From: Phyllobacteriaceae bacterium
Lineage (GTDB): Bacteria; Pseudomonadota; Alphaproteobacteria; Rhizobiales; Rhizobiaceae
Length of the DNA: 64,000 nt
Reading direction: 5' to 3'
NCBI GenBank assembly: GCA_002708825.1
Contig: PAPF01000003.1
Span: forward strand, 1 to 64,000
Both the position numbers and the translations under genes were made by a program. Shown piece by piece: positions 36,486-47,100 of the stretch. The notes under the pieces are model-generated. The model saw only the letters and a program-made list of their open reading frames with translations, was not told where the DNA came from and did no database searches. How positions within the stretch are numbered: position 1 is the first letter of the stretch; the number at the start of each line of letters is the position of its first letter.

Positions 36486-36567
36486 TGACCAAAGATTATA
36501 TACGAATTTTGGTCAGTAGCAATGCCGAGCGCGAAAGGCGACCAAAGTTTTTATACAAATTTTGGTC
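36486..36567. promoter_or_regulatory. Tandem operators upstream of the second abiEi
   Basis: GACCAAA-N14-TTTGGTC occurs twice, at 36487-36514 and 36540-36567. Both 14-bp spacers are AT-rich and contain TATA(T)AC-like sequence that could be -10 elements on the minus strand. The copies are 53 bp apart, about five helical turns. The first ends 17 bp before the antitoxin start. Confidence 0.75.
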
Positions 36568-36844
36568 AGTAGTGGTCGAAAACAACCTGATATGGTGTCG
36601 CGCGCACCCTGACAAAAGCACCGAAAACGTGTCGTCGTCTGCTCCAGGGCTTCCCCCCAGATTGTGAACCGCCTCGCTATGGCTTATATTGCCGAATCGG
36701 AGCCGATCGCCAGGGCTGCAAGCGACCCAAAAGACGGCAGTGAATTCGATTTGAAAACCTGAACGGCAATCATTCAGCCGGCGCAGGGTGTTCATGAAGC
36801 GCTTGCGACCACCCCTCACAGACGCCGGTGAGAAATGGATTGTC

Positions 36845-37510
36845 ATGTCTATCCAAAAAGAATGCGCAGACCGTCTGCGCGAGACCTATCGCAACCTGAC
36901 CGGATCCAAACTGAAATCCGGCCATGCCCGTGAACTCGTCGCTGCCTATTTCGGCTACGGGACCGCGGCGGCGCTTCAAGCCGAAACCGAATATCCAGTC
37001 GAAGCCATCGAAACGGCAGCGATTCTCATTCCCGACCTCGCCCTGATGGATCGACGGCGAGAAGAGCTCAATCAGCTCCCTTCCGACCTCCAACCCGTCG
37101 ACAACCTTGCTAGGGAAATCAGCGCGTACCTACTCGACGAGGGTTATTTCTCGGGCAAGGTTTGGTACGCCAGAGACCTCAGCGACGAGATTAACTCCTA
37201 TGTCATGGAAGATCCGATGCTCATCGAGGATGCGTTGTCGGGAGAGATTGCTTCAACGAACGCCTTTTTCGATGAGCTTTATATCGATGAAGTCGCGGTC
37301 GAGGTCACGGACGATGCCTTTGTTGCTACGCTCACTGGTTCGTTGAACGGAGATCAAGACCAGGATCGGGCGTTCCACGGAGACAAGATCAACTTCACGA
37401 GCATCATGACGATGTATCGGGTTGCGGCCCGTAATGCGTATCAGAAGCTGGACTTTGAAACGAGTGGAGGTGTCGACGACTCCATGTACTTTGAAGACCA
37501 ACCGGCTTAG
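36845..37510 (+). CDS. Hypothetical protein with a glyoxalase-associated N-terminal motif
   Basis: A 221-residue acidic protein. The opening SGHARELVAAYFGYGTAAAL segment resembles the short helical motif at the N-terminus of many proteins labelled glyoxalase-superfamily, usually in accessory DNA, but no glyoxalase fold is evident afterwards. Alternative starts at 36788 and 36794 are in frame; ATG at 36845 is preferred because the extension is basic and poorly conserved in character. Nothing catalytic is visible. It is divergent from the AbiE operators, so those dyads might also influence it. Confidence 0.55.
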   Translation: MSIQKECADRLRETYRNLTGSKLKSGHARELVAAYFGYGTAAALQAETEYPVEAIETAAILIPDLALMDRRREELNQLPSDLQPVDNLAREISAYLLDEGYFSGKVWYARDLSDEINSYVMEDPMLIEDALSGEIASTNAFFDELYIDEVAVEVTDDAFVATLTGSLNGDQDQDRAFHGDKINFTSIMTMYRVAARNAYQKLDFETSGGVDDSMYFEDQPA

Positions 37511-37522
37511 TCACGAAGCGAA

Positions 37523-37549
37523 GGGACCGCCGGTCTAGCCAGCGGTCCC
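37523..37549 (+). terminator. Hairpin after the hypothetical gene
   Basis: GGGACCGC (37523-37530) pairs perfectly with GCGGTCCC (37542-37549) around an 11-base loop, 12 bp after the stop codon. No clear T-run follows. Confidence 0.5.
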
Positions 37550-37634
37550 CATGCTCCAAACGCATTCTTCTCGCGGCGGAAAATCAATAATGCCACTGCC
37601 GAACAGAGGTGCATTTTCCGTGTCCAGCCCGGTC

Positions 37635-38711
37635 TTAGTACCTTCTGTGGGCACGCACGATTGCCCCAACCGCCTTGCCGGAAGCTCCTTCAATTCCGAC
37701 AAGGACCTGCACGCGCGGCTTCTGCAGTTCCTTGACAGCCAAGCCAATCGGCTGAAGTTCGTCCATTGCCACCCATCTGTCACCGATAGGAACGCTCTCG
37801 ATTAAGTCGTTCACCGTATGATCGGCTAGTGCAACAAGGCCTTCCAATTCCTTTGCACGTGCCCCGATAAAGAGCGCTACGTCGACGGATGTGAAGGCGG
37901 CCGTTGGCCTTCCGTCCTGGTCCACGCAAATAATCGCCGGGTGTTTCTCTACAATTTTATCGGTCAGCTCGTTGAGCTTGGTATCCACGGAAACTGCAAC
38001 AAAATTCTTGTCGAGTTTCGTTGAGAGGCTGTTTGCGATTATGCCGTCACGCCGCGGACGGGTCCTGACGATGGTGCCAACAGTCGAATAATGCCTCATC
38101 CACTTGGCTGTATCCACGCAACGAAGCTCGGTCAGGCGAATAATCTTGGAGTAGGTATCATTGATGTTCATGTCGAGAACCGGTTCATGATGAGCGACCC
38201 GGTTTCGAAAGGCGTTGATCGGCCTCACAAGGTTCTGGATATCTTGCCTGCTCTCTCCATGTTGTAGGTGTGGGAAAGCTCGGTTCACCTTCGTGCGCCA
38301 AAGAGATCCGTATTCTGATCGGAAGAGGTTCGACCAAAAATCAAAGGTAAGCGTTGCGATCACCTGACCGCGCGGAGCGTTCTGACCGGCCCGCTGGATC
38401 GCCTTGTCGAGAGTTGCCAACCCTTCGGCAGTCAGCGTTTGGTTCCGGAACGCTGCATCTTGATGCCAGTCTTGCTGAAAGGTAGACACTAGGATCTCGT
38501 CAACTGCATTGCGCAACGTAACTTCTGCCACGTTGAGCGGGAAGAGGAACGCCTTCGCAAGCCGCGCGTTGTAGAGATAGAGGGCCAGCGCATACTCCTC
38601 GTGGTTGCCGCCTTTTGAAAGGTAAGTGGCAAATCGAGGTTCAGAGATTGATGCCCGGATCGCCTGCAGGTCTTGCGGCGTGTATGGATAAGGAACTTGA
38701 CTTTCGGCCAT
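37635..38711 (-). CDS. Abi_2/HEPN-like protein fused to CBS-like domains
   Basis: A 358-residue protein. The first 220 residues match Abi-family (AbiD/F, Abi_2) proteins: LYLYNARLAKAFLFPLNVAE, FWSNLFRSEYGSLWRTKVN, and the HEPN RNase motif RNRVAHHE (169-176). The last 130 residues read as a CBS pair (FVAVSVDTKLNELTDKIVEK, IICVDQDGRPTAAFTSVDVA, then a second copy ending GKAVGAIVRAHRRY). CBS domains bind adenosine nucleotides, so the RNase could be nucleotide-gated. ATG at 38711 (MAESQVPYPY) is preferred. It lies alone between the AbiE block and the SOS locus. Confidence 0.75.
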   Translation of the reverse strand: MAESQVPYPYTPQDLQAIRASISEPRFATYLSKGGNHEEYALALYLYNARLAKAFLFPLNVAEVTLRNAVDEILVSTFQQDWHQDAAFRNQTLTAEGLATLDKAIQRAGQNAPRGQVIATLTFDFWSNLFRSEYGSLWRTKVNRAFPHLQHGESRQDIQNLVRPINAFRNRVAHHEPVLDMNINDTYSKIIRLTELRCVDTAKWMRHYSTVGTIVRTRPRRDGIIANSLSTKLDKNFVAVSVDTKLNELTDKIVEKHPAIICVDQDGRPTAAFTSVDVALFIGARAKELEGLVALADHTVNDLIESVPIGDRWVAMDELQPIGLAVKELQKPRVQVLVGIEGASGKAVGAIVRAHRRY

Positions 38712-39003
38712 AAAACGACGATAACCCACCAAAGCAGTCGAACAGGCCCCACTGGCTCGCCATGCGCCTTCGACATAGAATTTATGTACACCAGGTCAGG
38801 CCAGTCCTCACCTGGTGTTTCATTTTTATAGCCTAGTATCATACAGATCTGCACTAAACGAGCTTCAGCGGATATCAATCGCAGAGAACAGGTTCGGTAG
38901 AACCTTTCTAATCCGCGCACGGCGGCGCTCCGATTGCGGGGTTGCTCTTCTGGTCGTACAGCTCCCGGGCCTGGTCAGATTTCAATCTGCCTTGCGATGT
39001 ACC

Positions 39004-39678
39004 TCAGAACAGAGCTTCATCGTCCTTCGGATTGGCCGGCGGCTCCACCAGGACCAGCATGTTGCCGGGCAGCGGACGCTGCAGATGTTTGACGTCCGCC
39101 CATTCCCCGGTCAGCCAGAGATCGACCTCTTCCGGCGTCGTCAGGATCGCCGGCATGGCCTTTTCGTGGATGGGCTTGACGATCTCATTCGGCGTCGTCG
39201 TCAGGAATCCGAAGAGCTCATATTCCTGCTCGCCGTCGCGGACCTTTCGCACACCCTTCCAGGGTGTCCAGAAACCGGCGAAGAACATCAGCGGCCGGTC
39301 GGGGTTCTGCGCGAACCAGGCGTTCGGCACGCGGCCGCCCTCGACCTTGCTCGCGGGATCGGGCTCCGCGAACGAGGTGAACGGAACGACGCAGCGGCTT
39401 GTCGGTCCGAGCCACCGGCGCCAATGCGGCGATCCGACATTGCGAATATTCGTAACCCCGCGATCGGCCTTGCCTTTGACGAAGGCAGGCGGCGTCGGCA
39501 TACCCCAGGTCGCGCTGACAATCTCGCGATTGCCGTCATCTCCAACACGGACGATCGGCGCCAGCGTGTTCGGATAGACATTCAAGGAGGGCTCGTTCCA
39601 ACCGGCCTTGTCCGCCATGGCCTTGGTGAACTCGACAACCGCGTCCCGCGTCGTCGTCAGATTATAGAGATTGCACAA
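39004..39678 (-). CDS. SRAP/YedK-type abasic-site protein
   Basis: A 224-residue SOS-response-associated peptidase domain protein. It begins with Met-Cys2 (MCNLYNLTTT), whose cysteine forms a thiazolidine link to abasic sites in single-stranded DNA. It also has Asn in VTNIRN, the catalytic Glu in FTSFAEP and His in HEKAMPAIL. YedK/HMCES proteins shield abasic sites at forks. It starts 12 bp after the UvrD-like helicase gene and should be co-transcribed from the LexA-controlled promoter region. Confidence 0.92.
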   Translation of the reverse strand: MCNLYNLTTTRDAVVEFTKAMADKAGWNEPSLNVYPNTLAPIVRVGDDGNREIVSATWGMPTPPAFVKGKADRGVTNIRNVGSPHWRRWLGPTSRCVVPFTSFAEPDPASKVEGGRVPNAWFAQNPDRPLMFFAGFWTPWKGVRKVRDGEQEYELFGFLTTTPNEIVKPIHEKAMPAILTTPEEVDLWLTGEWADVKHLQRPLPGNMLVLVEPPANPKDDEALF

Positions 39679-39690
39679 ATCCTGCTCCCG

Positions 39691-41760
39691 TCAGCGCCAC
39701 ATGCCGCGCATCCGCGCCCCGACATCGAGACGCATTTGCCGCGGTCCGGCATTACTCGCTTGGCCCGGCGCGACCACCGGCCAGGTCCTATTCTCGAAAA
39801 GCTGCAACAACATAGCGGGAATGAACCGTGTTCGCGAGGCGTAGACATGCCGGTCGCCGGTCGAAGACTGTCCATGGGTGAAGAAACGCTGCGGGACGAC
39901 AAGGTTCAGACTGTCTTTTGCTCGCGTCATCGCCACGTAGAGCAATCTCCGTTCTTCTTCGATCTCGTCTGTCGTCCCGACGCCCAGATCGGAAGGAATG
40001 CAGCCGTCGACCGTGTTGAGGACGAAGACCGAGCGCCACTCCTGGCCCTTGGCCGAATGGATGGTGGAGAGGATCAGGTAATCCTCATCGAGCAGCGGTA
40101 CACCGGTCTGGCCGGACGTTGCATCCGGAGGGTCGAGCGTCAGCTCCGTCAGAAACCGCTCGCGTGACGGATAGCCGGCGGCGATGTCCTCGAGCTGCAG
40201 GAGATCGGCGCGGCGCATTTCGAAGTCTTCGTGGATGCGCTCCAGGTGCGGTTCGTACCATGCACGGATCCTGCCGATTTCAGCGGGCCAGCCAATGTTT
40301 GCTGTCCGCAGGTCCGAAACCAGCGATACAAGAGCCGGCCAGTCGGCTGCGGCACGCGACGGTGCGGGCAGGGCGGCGAGGGTCTCGACGGGATCGGCGG
40401 TTTCGCTAACGGCATCGAGGGCGATTTGCGCCGAGGCCGGACCGACACCCGGCAGGAGCTGCATCAGTCGGAAGCCCGCCACGCGATCACGCATGTTTTG
40501 GGCGAAGCGAAGGGCCGCCAGCATGTCCTTCACATGGGCGGAATCGAGGAACTTCAGGCCGCTGAATTTGACGAAGGGGATGTTCCGTCGGGTCAGCTCC
40601 ACTTCCAGCGGGCCGCTATGATGGCTCGCCCGGAACAGGACAGCCTGGTCCTTCAGGCGCATGCCGCCTTCACGATTGTCGAGCACTTCGTCGGCGACGA
40701 AGCGCGCCTGGTCACCTTCATCGCGGACGGTCACCAATCGCGGCTTTTCATTGGAGGCACGCTCGGTCCAGAGGTCTTTCGTGTAGCGCTCTTGCGCGAG
40801 ACCGATGACACCGTTGGCGGCGGCGAGGATGGGCTGCGTCGACCGGTAGTTGCGGTCGAGCGTGATCACGTCGGCCTTTGGCGAGAATTCATTCGGGAAG
40901 TCGAGGATGTTGCGCACCGTGGCGGCGCGGAACGAGTAGATCGCCTGGGCGTCGTCGCCGACGACCGTCAACCCGCGCCCGCCGAGCTTGAGCGCCATCA
41001 GGATCGACGACTGCAGGCGGTTGGTATCCTGATATTCGTCGACCAGAACGTGGTCCCAGCGTCCGCCGATCTCGTCGGCGAGGACTGGATCGCCCATGGT
41101 TTGCGCCCAGTAGAGGAGCAGATCGTCATAATCGAGGACGTTCTGGATCTGCTTGGCCTCGACATAGGCCGCGAACAGGTCCTTCAGCTCCTTTTCCCAC
41201 GCGGCGCACCACGGGAAGTTCGCTCTCAGGATTTCATCCAGCGGCGCCTCGGCATTGACGGTGCGCGAATAGATGGAAAGGCAGGTGCCCTTGGCCGGAA
41301 ACCGGTTTTCCGTCTTCGAGAAACCGAGATCATGCCGGGCAAGGTTCATCAGGTCGGCCGAGTCCTCCCGGTCGTGGATGGTGAACTGCGGATCGAGGCC
41401 GAGCTCGATGGCGTATTCCCTGAGTAGCCGCGCGCCGATCCCGTGAAACGTGCCCGACCAGGCAAGCCCGTCGGCCATCATCCCCGCCTTGTCGCCAAGC
41501 GCTTTCGCGCAGATCCGCTCGACCCGTTTTCCCATTTCGGCGGCCGCGCGACGCGAAAAGGTCATCAAAAGAATGCGCCTTGGATTGGCTCCGGAAATCA
41601 CGAGCTGGGCGACACGATGGGCGAGTGTATTGGTTTTCCCGGAGCCCGCGCCGGCGATGATCAGCAACGGCCCGCCGATGCCGCCATCGGGCAAATCGAT
41701 GCCGTGCAGGACCGCGGCCCGCTGATTGTCGTTCAATTTTTCCAGATGCGCTGCGCTCAT
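39691..41760 (-). CDS. UvrD/PcrA-like ATP-dependent helicase
   Basis: A 689-residue SF1A helicase with all standard motifs: Walker A IAGAGSGKTNTLA, DYDDLL, VDEYQDTNRLQ, GDDAQAIYSFRAA, LDRNYRSTQPI and TIHSAKGQEW. ATG at 41760 (MSAAHLEKLNDNQ) is chosen; the longer frame starts in the promoter region. It faces imuA across a LexA box, is followed closely by the SRAP gene, and is shorter than housekeeping UvrD. It is therefore probably a damage-induced paralogue and not the main UvrD. Confidence 0.9.
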   Translation of the reverse strand: MSAAHLEKLNDNQRAAVLHGIDLPDGGIGGPLLIIAGAGSGKTNTLAHRVAQLVISGANPRRILLMTFSRRAAAEMGKRVERICAKALGDKAGMMADGLAWSGTFHGIGARLLREYAIELGLDPQFTIHDREDSADLMNLARHDLGFSKTENRFPAKGTCLSIYSRTVNAEAPLDEILRANFPWCAAWEKELKDLFAAYVEAKQIQNVLDYDDLLLYWAQTMGDPVLADEIGGRWDHVLVDEYQDTNRLQSSILMALKLGGRGLTVVGDDAQAIYSFRAATVRNILDFPNEFSPKADVITLDRNYRSTQPILAAANGVIGLAQERYTKDLWTERASNEKPRLVTVRDEGDQARFVADEVLDNREGGMRLKDQAVLFRASHHSGPLEVELTRRNIPFVKFSGLKFLDSAHVKDMLAALRFAQNMRDRVAGFRLMQLLPGVGPASAQIALDAVSETADPVETLAALPAPSRAAADWPALVSLVSDLRTANIGWPAEIGRIRAWYEPHLERIHEDFEMRRADLLQLEDIAAGYPSRERFLTELTLDPPDATSGQTGVPLLDEDYLILSTIHSAKGQEWRSVFVLNTVDGCIPSDLGVGTTDEIEEERRLLYVAMTRAKDSLNLVVPQRFFTHGQSSTGDRHVYASRTRFIPAMLLQLFENRTWPVVAPGQASNAGPRQMRLDVGARMRGMWR

Positions 41761-41877
41761 CCCGTCCCACCTCAAACCCCTGGGAATCAACGATGCGCGT
41801 CCCACGCATCGGCGTTTTCTGCCGGTCGAGGTGGCCTGAGCCCATCAAAGAGTCCGATTGACTCAAAACCGGAAAGA

Positions 41878-41892
41878 GAACAAATAATGAAC
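41878..41892. promoter_or_regulatory. LexA box between the helicase and imuA
   Basis: GAACAAATAATGAAC is the reverse complement of GTTC-N7-GTTC, the alphaproteobacterial LexA operator. It lies 50 bp upstream of imuA and 117 bp upstream of the divergent helicase, and it is the only such site in the gap. Confidence 0.87.
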
Positions 41893-41942
41893 ATACCGGA
41901 GATTTTCGCCGTTGCAAAGCCTTAAAGGAGACCTTTCCGCAC

Positions 41943-42704
41943 ATGCCGAGCCATTCGGTCAGTCCCGCTATTTCCGAGCTTCGAGAGCGCATCGCGCATC
42001 TCGAAGGACCGGGGGGACGTGCGCGCTCGGTTCTGCCTTTCGGGCTGACTGACATCGACCGAAGGCTTCCGGGAGGAGGGCTGGGGCTCGGGTGCCTGCA
42101 TGAGGTGGCGGGCGGTGGCAATGGCGCCGTGGATGGGGCCGCGGCTGCGCTGTTTGCCGCCGGGATCGCGGCGCGCACCAAGGGCAAGGTGCTCTGGGTG
42201 GTCACGCGGCCCGATCTCTTCGCGCCGGCGATCGCCCAGGCCGGACTTGCGCCCGACCGGGTGATCCATGTCGAGGCCGGCGACGAAAAGGCGCTGCTCG
42301 CCTGTTTCGAGGAAGGCCTGCGCCATGGCGGGCTCGGCGCCGTCGTCGCCGAGACGGCGCGCCTCTCGATGACCGCCTCGCGGCGTCTGCAACTGGCGGC
42401 CGAGAGTTCGAACACCATCGGCCTGGCGCTCCGCCGATGGCGCAGGCAGACCGAAGCCGGGGATTTCGGGCAGCCGACCGCCAGCATTACCCGTTGGCGG
42501 GTCTCCGTCCTGCCCTCGCGGCCCTTGCCGGTTCCCGGTCTCGGCCGGGCCCGCTGGCTGGTCGAGCTTATAAGATGCCGCGCCGGCGAAAGTGCAGATT
42601 TTGAAGTGGAAGCGTGTGATGACACGGGTCGTCTCGCTCTTCCTTCCGAGGTGGCCGACCGATCGCCTCAGAAGGAAATCGGGCGACGCATCGCCTCCGG
42701 CTGA
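41943..42704 (+). CDS. imuA: ImuA, SOS mutasome component
   Basis: A 253-residue ImuA protein. It has a degenerate RecA-like fold (VLPFGLTDIDRRLPGGGLGL, VTRPDLFAPAIAQAGL, RWRRQTEAGDF) and interacts with ImuB and the RecA filament during damage-induced mutagenesis. It is the first gene of imuA-imuB-dnaE2 and overlaps imuB by 86 bp in another frame, an unusually long overlap. The LexA box lies 50 bp upstream. Confidence 0.92.
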   Translation: MPSHSVSPAISELRERIAHLEGPGGRARSVLPFGLTDIDRRLPGGGLGLGCLHEVAGGGNGAVDGAAAALFAAGIAARTKGKVLWVVTRPDLFAPAIAQAGLAPDRVIHVEAGDEKALLACFEEGLRHGGLGAVVAETARLSMTASRRLQLAAESSNTIGLALRRWRRQTEAGDFGQPTASITRWRVSVLPSRPLPVPGLGRARWLVELIRCRAGESADFEVEACDDTGRLALPSEVADRSPQKEIGRRIASG

Positions 42705-44142
42705 TGCGCCGCTCGTCATGGCCGGACGGACGGGCCGCCGCCGTCTGATCACCGCGCTCGATGCCAATGCAGAACGGCTCGGCGTGCGGATCGGCATGGC
42801 CGTCACCAAGGCGCAGGCTCTCGTGCCTGGCCTCATCGTTGCCGAGTCCGATCCCGTTGCGGAGTCTGAGGGCCTGACCAAGCTGGCGCTCTGGGCGCTG
42901 CAGCGGATTTCCCCCATCGTCATGGCGGATCCGCCGGACGGGCTGGTCATCGATACGACCGGCGCCGATCATTTGCATGGCGGGGAGGCGGCGATGCTGG
43001 CGGACATGATCAAGCGCTTTGCCGCCTCCGGCGTTGAAGCCCGGGCAGCGGTCGCCGACACTTGTGGCGCGGCCCATGCCGCAGCCCGGTTTGTCGCCCG
43101 GCCGGTCATCATCATTCCGCCCGGCGAGGGTGAAGCCTTGCTTCGGACCCTGCCGCTGCAGGCGCTCCGGCTCGATCCCGGAACGGTGTCCGGCCTCCAC
43201 ACCCTCGGTTTCGAGACAGTGGGCGAACTGCTCGATCAGCCGCGCGCGCCGCTTGCACTGCGGTTCGGCCCGGAGATCGGCCGCCGGCTGGACCAGGCGC
43301 TTGGCCGGATCGCGGAACCGGTCGATCCCGTCCGGTCGCCGGAGCTGATCGAGGCGCGCAAGGTTTTCGGCGAGCCCATAGGCGCCGCCGAAACCATTGC
43401 CCGCTATATCGGCAAACTGGTCGATGCCCTTTGCATCGAGCTTGAGAAAGGCGGGCTTGGCGCGCGGCGGCTCGATCTGCTGTTTCATCGGGTCGACAAC
43501 ACTATGCAATGCGTGCGGATCGGTTTGGCCCAGCCGGTGCGCGATCCCAGGCGCCTGACCCGGCTCTTCCGCGACAAGCTGGAAACCGTCGATCCGGGTT
43601 TCGGCATCGAGATCATGGTGCTGGTCGCCATACAGACGGAGCCGATCCGCCAAATGCAGATGATCTCCTCCCTGGTCGAGGAACCCGAGCCCGATGTCTC
43701 CGACCTTGTCGACGTGCTCGCAAACCGGGTCGGCGACAGGATGCTATGCCGGTTCACACCGGTGCAAAGCGATGTGCCGGAACGGTCCGTGGCGCGCATT
43801 CCGCCGCTGGCGCCGGAAACCGGGCTGACCTGGGAGGGCGACTGGCCGCGGCCGCCGCGGCTTCTGCCCCGGCCCGAGCCTGTCGAGACCATGGCGCTTC
43901 TCCCCGACCATCCGCCGGTCTGGTTCACATGGCGCGGCGTGCGCCGCCGGGTCCGCCGCGCCGACGGTCCGGAACGCATCCGCGGCGAATGGTGGAAACG
44001 CGACGCCGAGTTGACGACGGTCCGGGATTATTTCCGGGTCGAGGACGAGACGGGCGAGCGCTACTGGCTCTTCCGGTCGGGCGACGGCGAACATGAAGAA
44101 AGCGGGTCGCAACGCTGGTTTCTTCACGGAATCTTCGGATGA
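42619..44142 (+). CDS. imuB: ImuB, Y-family-like mutasome hub
   Basis: A 507-residue protein with a Y-family polymerase fold. The usual catalytic acids are missing, as expected for ImuB: the start reads [16 protein letters not shown] where active polymerases have an acidic DxD-type motif. ImuB binds the beta clamp and recruits DnaE2. ATG at 42619 is chosen; a longer frame begins at 42592 but has no better site. Its stop overlaps the dnaE2 start by 4 bp. Confidence 0.92.
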   Translation: MTRVVSLFLPRWPTDRLRRKSGDASPPADAPLVMAGRTGRRRLITALDANAERLGVRIGMAVTKAQALVPGLIVAESDPVAESEGLTKLALWALQRISPIVMADPPDGLVIDTTGADHLHGGEAAMLADMIKRFAASGVEARAAVADTCGAAHAAARFVARPVIIIPPGEGEALLRTLPLQALRLDPGTVSGLHTLGFETVGELLDQPRAPLALRFGPEIGRRLDQALGRIAEPVDPVRSPELIEARKVFGEPIGAAETIARYIGKLVDALCIELEKGGLGARRLDLLFHRVDNTMQCVRIGLAQPVRDPRRLTRLFRDKLETVDPGFGIEIMVLVAIQTEPIRQMQMISSLVEEPEPDVSDLVDVLANRVGDRMLCRFTPVQSDVPERSVARIPPLAPETGLTWEGDWPRPPRLLPRPEPVETMALLPDHPPVWFTWRGVRRRVRRADGPERIRGEWWKRDAELTTVRDYFRVEDETGERYWLFRSGDGEHEESGSQRWFLHGIFG

Positions 44143-47100
44143 GCGGGCCGCGCTATGCCGAACTGCAAGTGACCACCCATTTCTCGTTTCTGCGCGGGGC
44201 AAGCAGTTGCGACGAGCTATTCGCGCGCGCTGCCGAACTCGGCATCGCGGCGCTCGGCATCGTCGACCGCAATTCGCTGGCCGGCGTCGTGCGCGCGCTC
44301 GAAGCCTCCCGGCAGACCGGCGTCCGGCTGGTCGTCGGCTGCCGGCTTGATCTCGCCGACGCCTTGCCGGTCCTGGTCTATCCGACCGACCGGGCGGCCT
44401 ATGCGCGGCTTTGCCGTTTGCTCTCGCTCGGCAAGAGCCGCGCGGGGAAGGGGAAATGCCATCTCGAATGGGCCGACCTCGTGGCTTACGGGGAAGGGCT
44501 GATTACCGTCCTCGTGCCCCATCGGGCCGATGACGAGTGCGCACTGCACCTGAGATGGCTGCGGGAGGCCTTCGGCGACCGCGCCTATCTGGCGCTGACA
44601 CTGCGCCGGCGTCCCAACGATCAGCTCCGCCTCTGGCAGCTCTCGAACCTGGCCGCAGCGGCGCGGGTTCCGACTGTCGTCACCAATGACGTGCTGTTTC
44701 ATGAGGTGGGCCGGCAGCTCATGCAGGATGTCGTCACTGCCATCCGGCACAATGTCACCATCGACGAACTCGGCCATCGCCGCGAGCGTTTCGCCGACCG
44801 TTATTTGAAGCCGGCGGAGGAGATGCACCGGCTGTTCGATCGCTACCCCGAAGCGCTTGCCCGCACGATCGAGATCATGGATCGCTGCAAGTTCTCGCTC
44901 GAGGAGCTGGCCTACCAGTATCCGGAAGAGAGGCTCTTTCCGGACCTTTCCCCGCAACAGGCGCTCGAAAAGCTGACCTGGGAGGGTGCTGCCGAACGCT
45001 ATCCCGAAGGCCTGCCCGACAAGGTGCGGGCCAATCTCAATCACGAGCTGGCGCTGATCGAGAAGCTGGACTACGCGCCGTATTTCCTCACGGTGAACGC
45101 GATCGTGCGCTTTGCCCGCTCGAAGGATATTCTTTGCCAGGGCAGGGGATCGGCCGCCAACTCGGCCGTCTGCTATGTCCTTGGCGTCACCTCGGTCGAT
45201 CCGGACCGCAACGACCTTCTGTTCGAACGTTTCGTGTCGGAGGAACGGCGCGAGCCGCCCGACATCGATGTCGATTTCGAGCACGAGCGCCGCGAGGAAG
45301 TCATCCAGTGGGTCTACCAGACCTATGGCCGCGAACGGGCTGCGCTCTGTTCCACCGTCATCCGCTACCGCTCCAAAGGCGCGCTCCGCGACGTCGGCAA
45401 GGCGCTCGGCCTGACCGAGGATCTGACCAAGACGCTGTCATCGCAGGTCTGGGGCTGGTCGGAAGGCGTTGAGCAGAAGCACGCCGAGGAGCTGAATCTC
45501 AATTTGGGCGACCGGCGGCTGCGGCTCGTCATGGAACTTGCCCACCAGCTCGTCGGCACGCCGCGCCACCTTTCCCAGCATCCCGGTGGATTTGTTCTGA
45601 CACATGACCGGCTCGACGAACTGGTGCCGATCGAACCCGCGGCCATGGAGGACCGGCAGGTCATCGAATGGGACAAGGACGACATCGATGTCCTGAAATT
45701 CATGAAGGTCGACGTGCTGGCGCTCGGCATGCTCTCCTGCATGCGTCGTGCATTTGATCTCCTTGCCGAGCATAAGGATATCCGGCTCGACCTCGCGACG
45801 ATACCGGCCGAGGATCCACGCACCTATGCGATGATCCGCAAGGCCGACACGCTTGGTACGTTCCAGATCGAAAGCCGCGCCCAGATGGCGATGCTGCCGC
45901 GCATCAAGCCGCGGACCTTCTACGATCTCGTCATCGAGGTCGCGATCGTCCGGCCCGGTCCGATCCAGGGCGACATGGTGCATCCCTATCTGCGCCGGCG
46001 GGAAGGTAAGGAAGATGTGACCTTTCCAAAGCCCGAGCTCGAAGCGGTTCTCGGCAAGACGCTCGGTGTGCCGTTGTTTCAGGAACAGGCCATGCGCGTC
46101 GCGATCGAATGCGCAGGGTTCACCGCCGGCGAGGCCGACCGGCTTCGCCGCGCCATGGCGACCTTCAAGCACACCGGTGGGGTCTCGAAGTTCGGCACCA
46201 AGCTGATCGAGGGCATGGTGGGCAATGGCTATGACCGGGAGTTCGCCGAGCGCACCTTCAGGCAGCTCGAGGGTTTCGGCTCATACGGTTTTCCCGAAAG
46301 CCACGCGGCGAGCTTTGCGCTGATCGCCTATGCCTCCTCCTGGATGAAATGCTGGCACCCCGACGCCTTTTGCTGTGCGCTACTGAATGCCCAGCCGATG
46401 GGCTTTTACGCCCCCGCCCAGATCGTCCGCGATGCGCGCGATCACGGTGTCGAGGTTCGCCCGGTCTGCATCAATGCCAGCCGGTGGGATTGCACGCTGG
46501 AGCCCATAAAGGGTGATGACAGCCGCTTTGCGGTTCGTCTGGGCCTGCGTCTGGTGAAGAGTCTCGGCAATGCCGAAGCGGCCCGGCTTGTCTCTTGTCG
46601 GGAAGATGGCGGGTTTGCCTCGGTCGACGATCTCTGGCGCCGGGCCGCCATTCCGGCCGCCGCCCTGGTCGAACTTGCCGATGCCGATGCCTTCCGGCCC
46701 TCGCTCGGCCTTGCCCGGCGTGAGGCGCTCTGGGCGATCAAGGCGCTACGCGACGAACCCCTTCCGCTCTTTGCAGCGGCTGCCAATCGCGAGGCCGGCA
46801 TCGTCCCAGAACAAGCGGAACCGGCGGTTTTCCTGAAGCCTATGGAAGCGGGCAGGGAGGGGGTCGAGGACTATGGCCATTTGGGCCTGAGTCTCCGCCG
46901 GCACCCGGTCTCCTTTCTGCGGTCAGACCTGACCCGGCGGCGCTTCGTGACCTGCGCAGAAGCCGTCGCCTTGCGGGACGGCCGCTGGGTCGATGTCGCC
47001 GGCCTGGTGCTCGTGCGCCAGCGGCCGGGATCGGCCAAGGGCGTCATGTTCATCACCCTCGAGGACGAAACGACCGTCGCCAATCTCGTCGTCTGGTCCA

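Noticed and set aside
40231-41427. 398-residue plus-strand frame opposite the UvrD-like helicase
   Set aside because: Antisense to clear helicase motifs; shadow.
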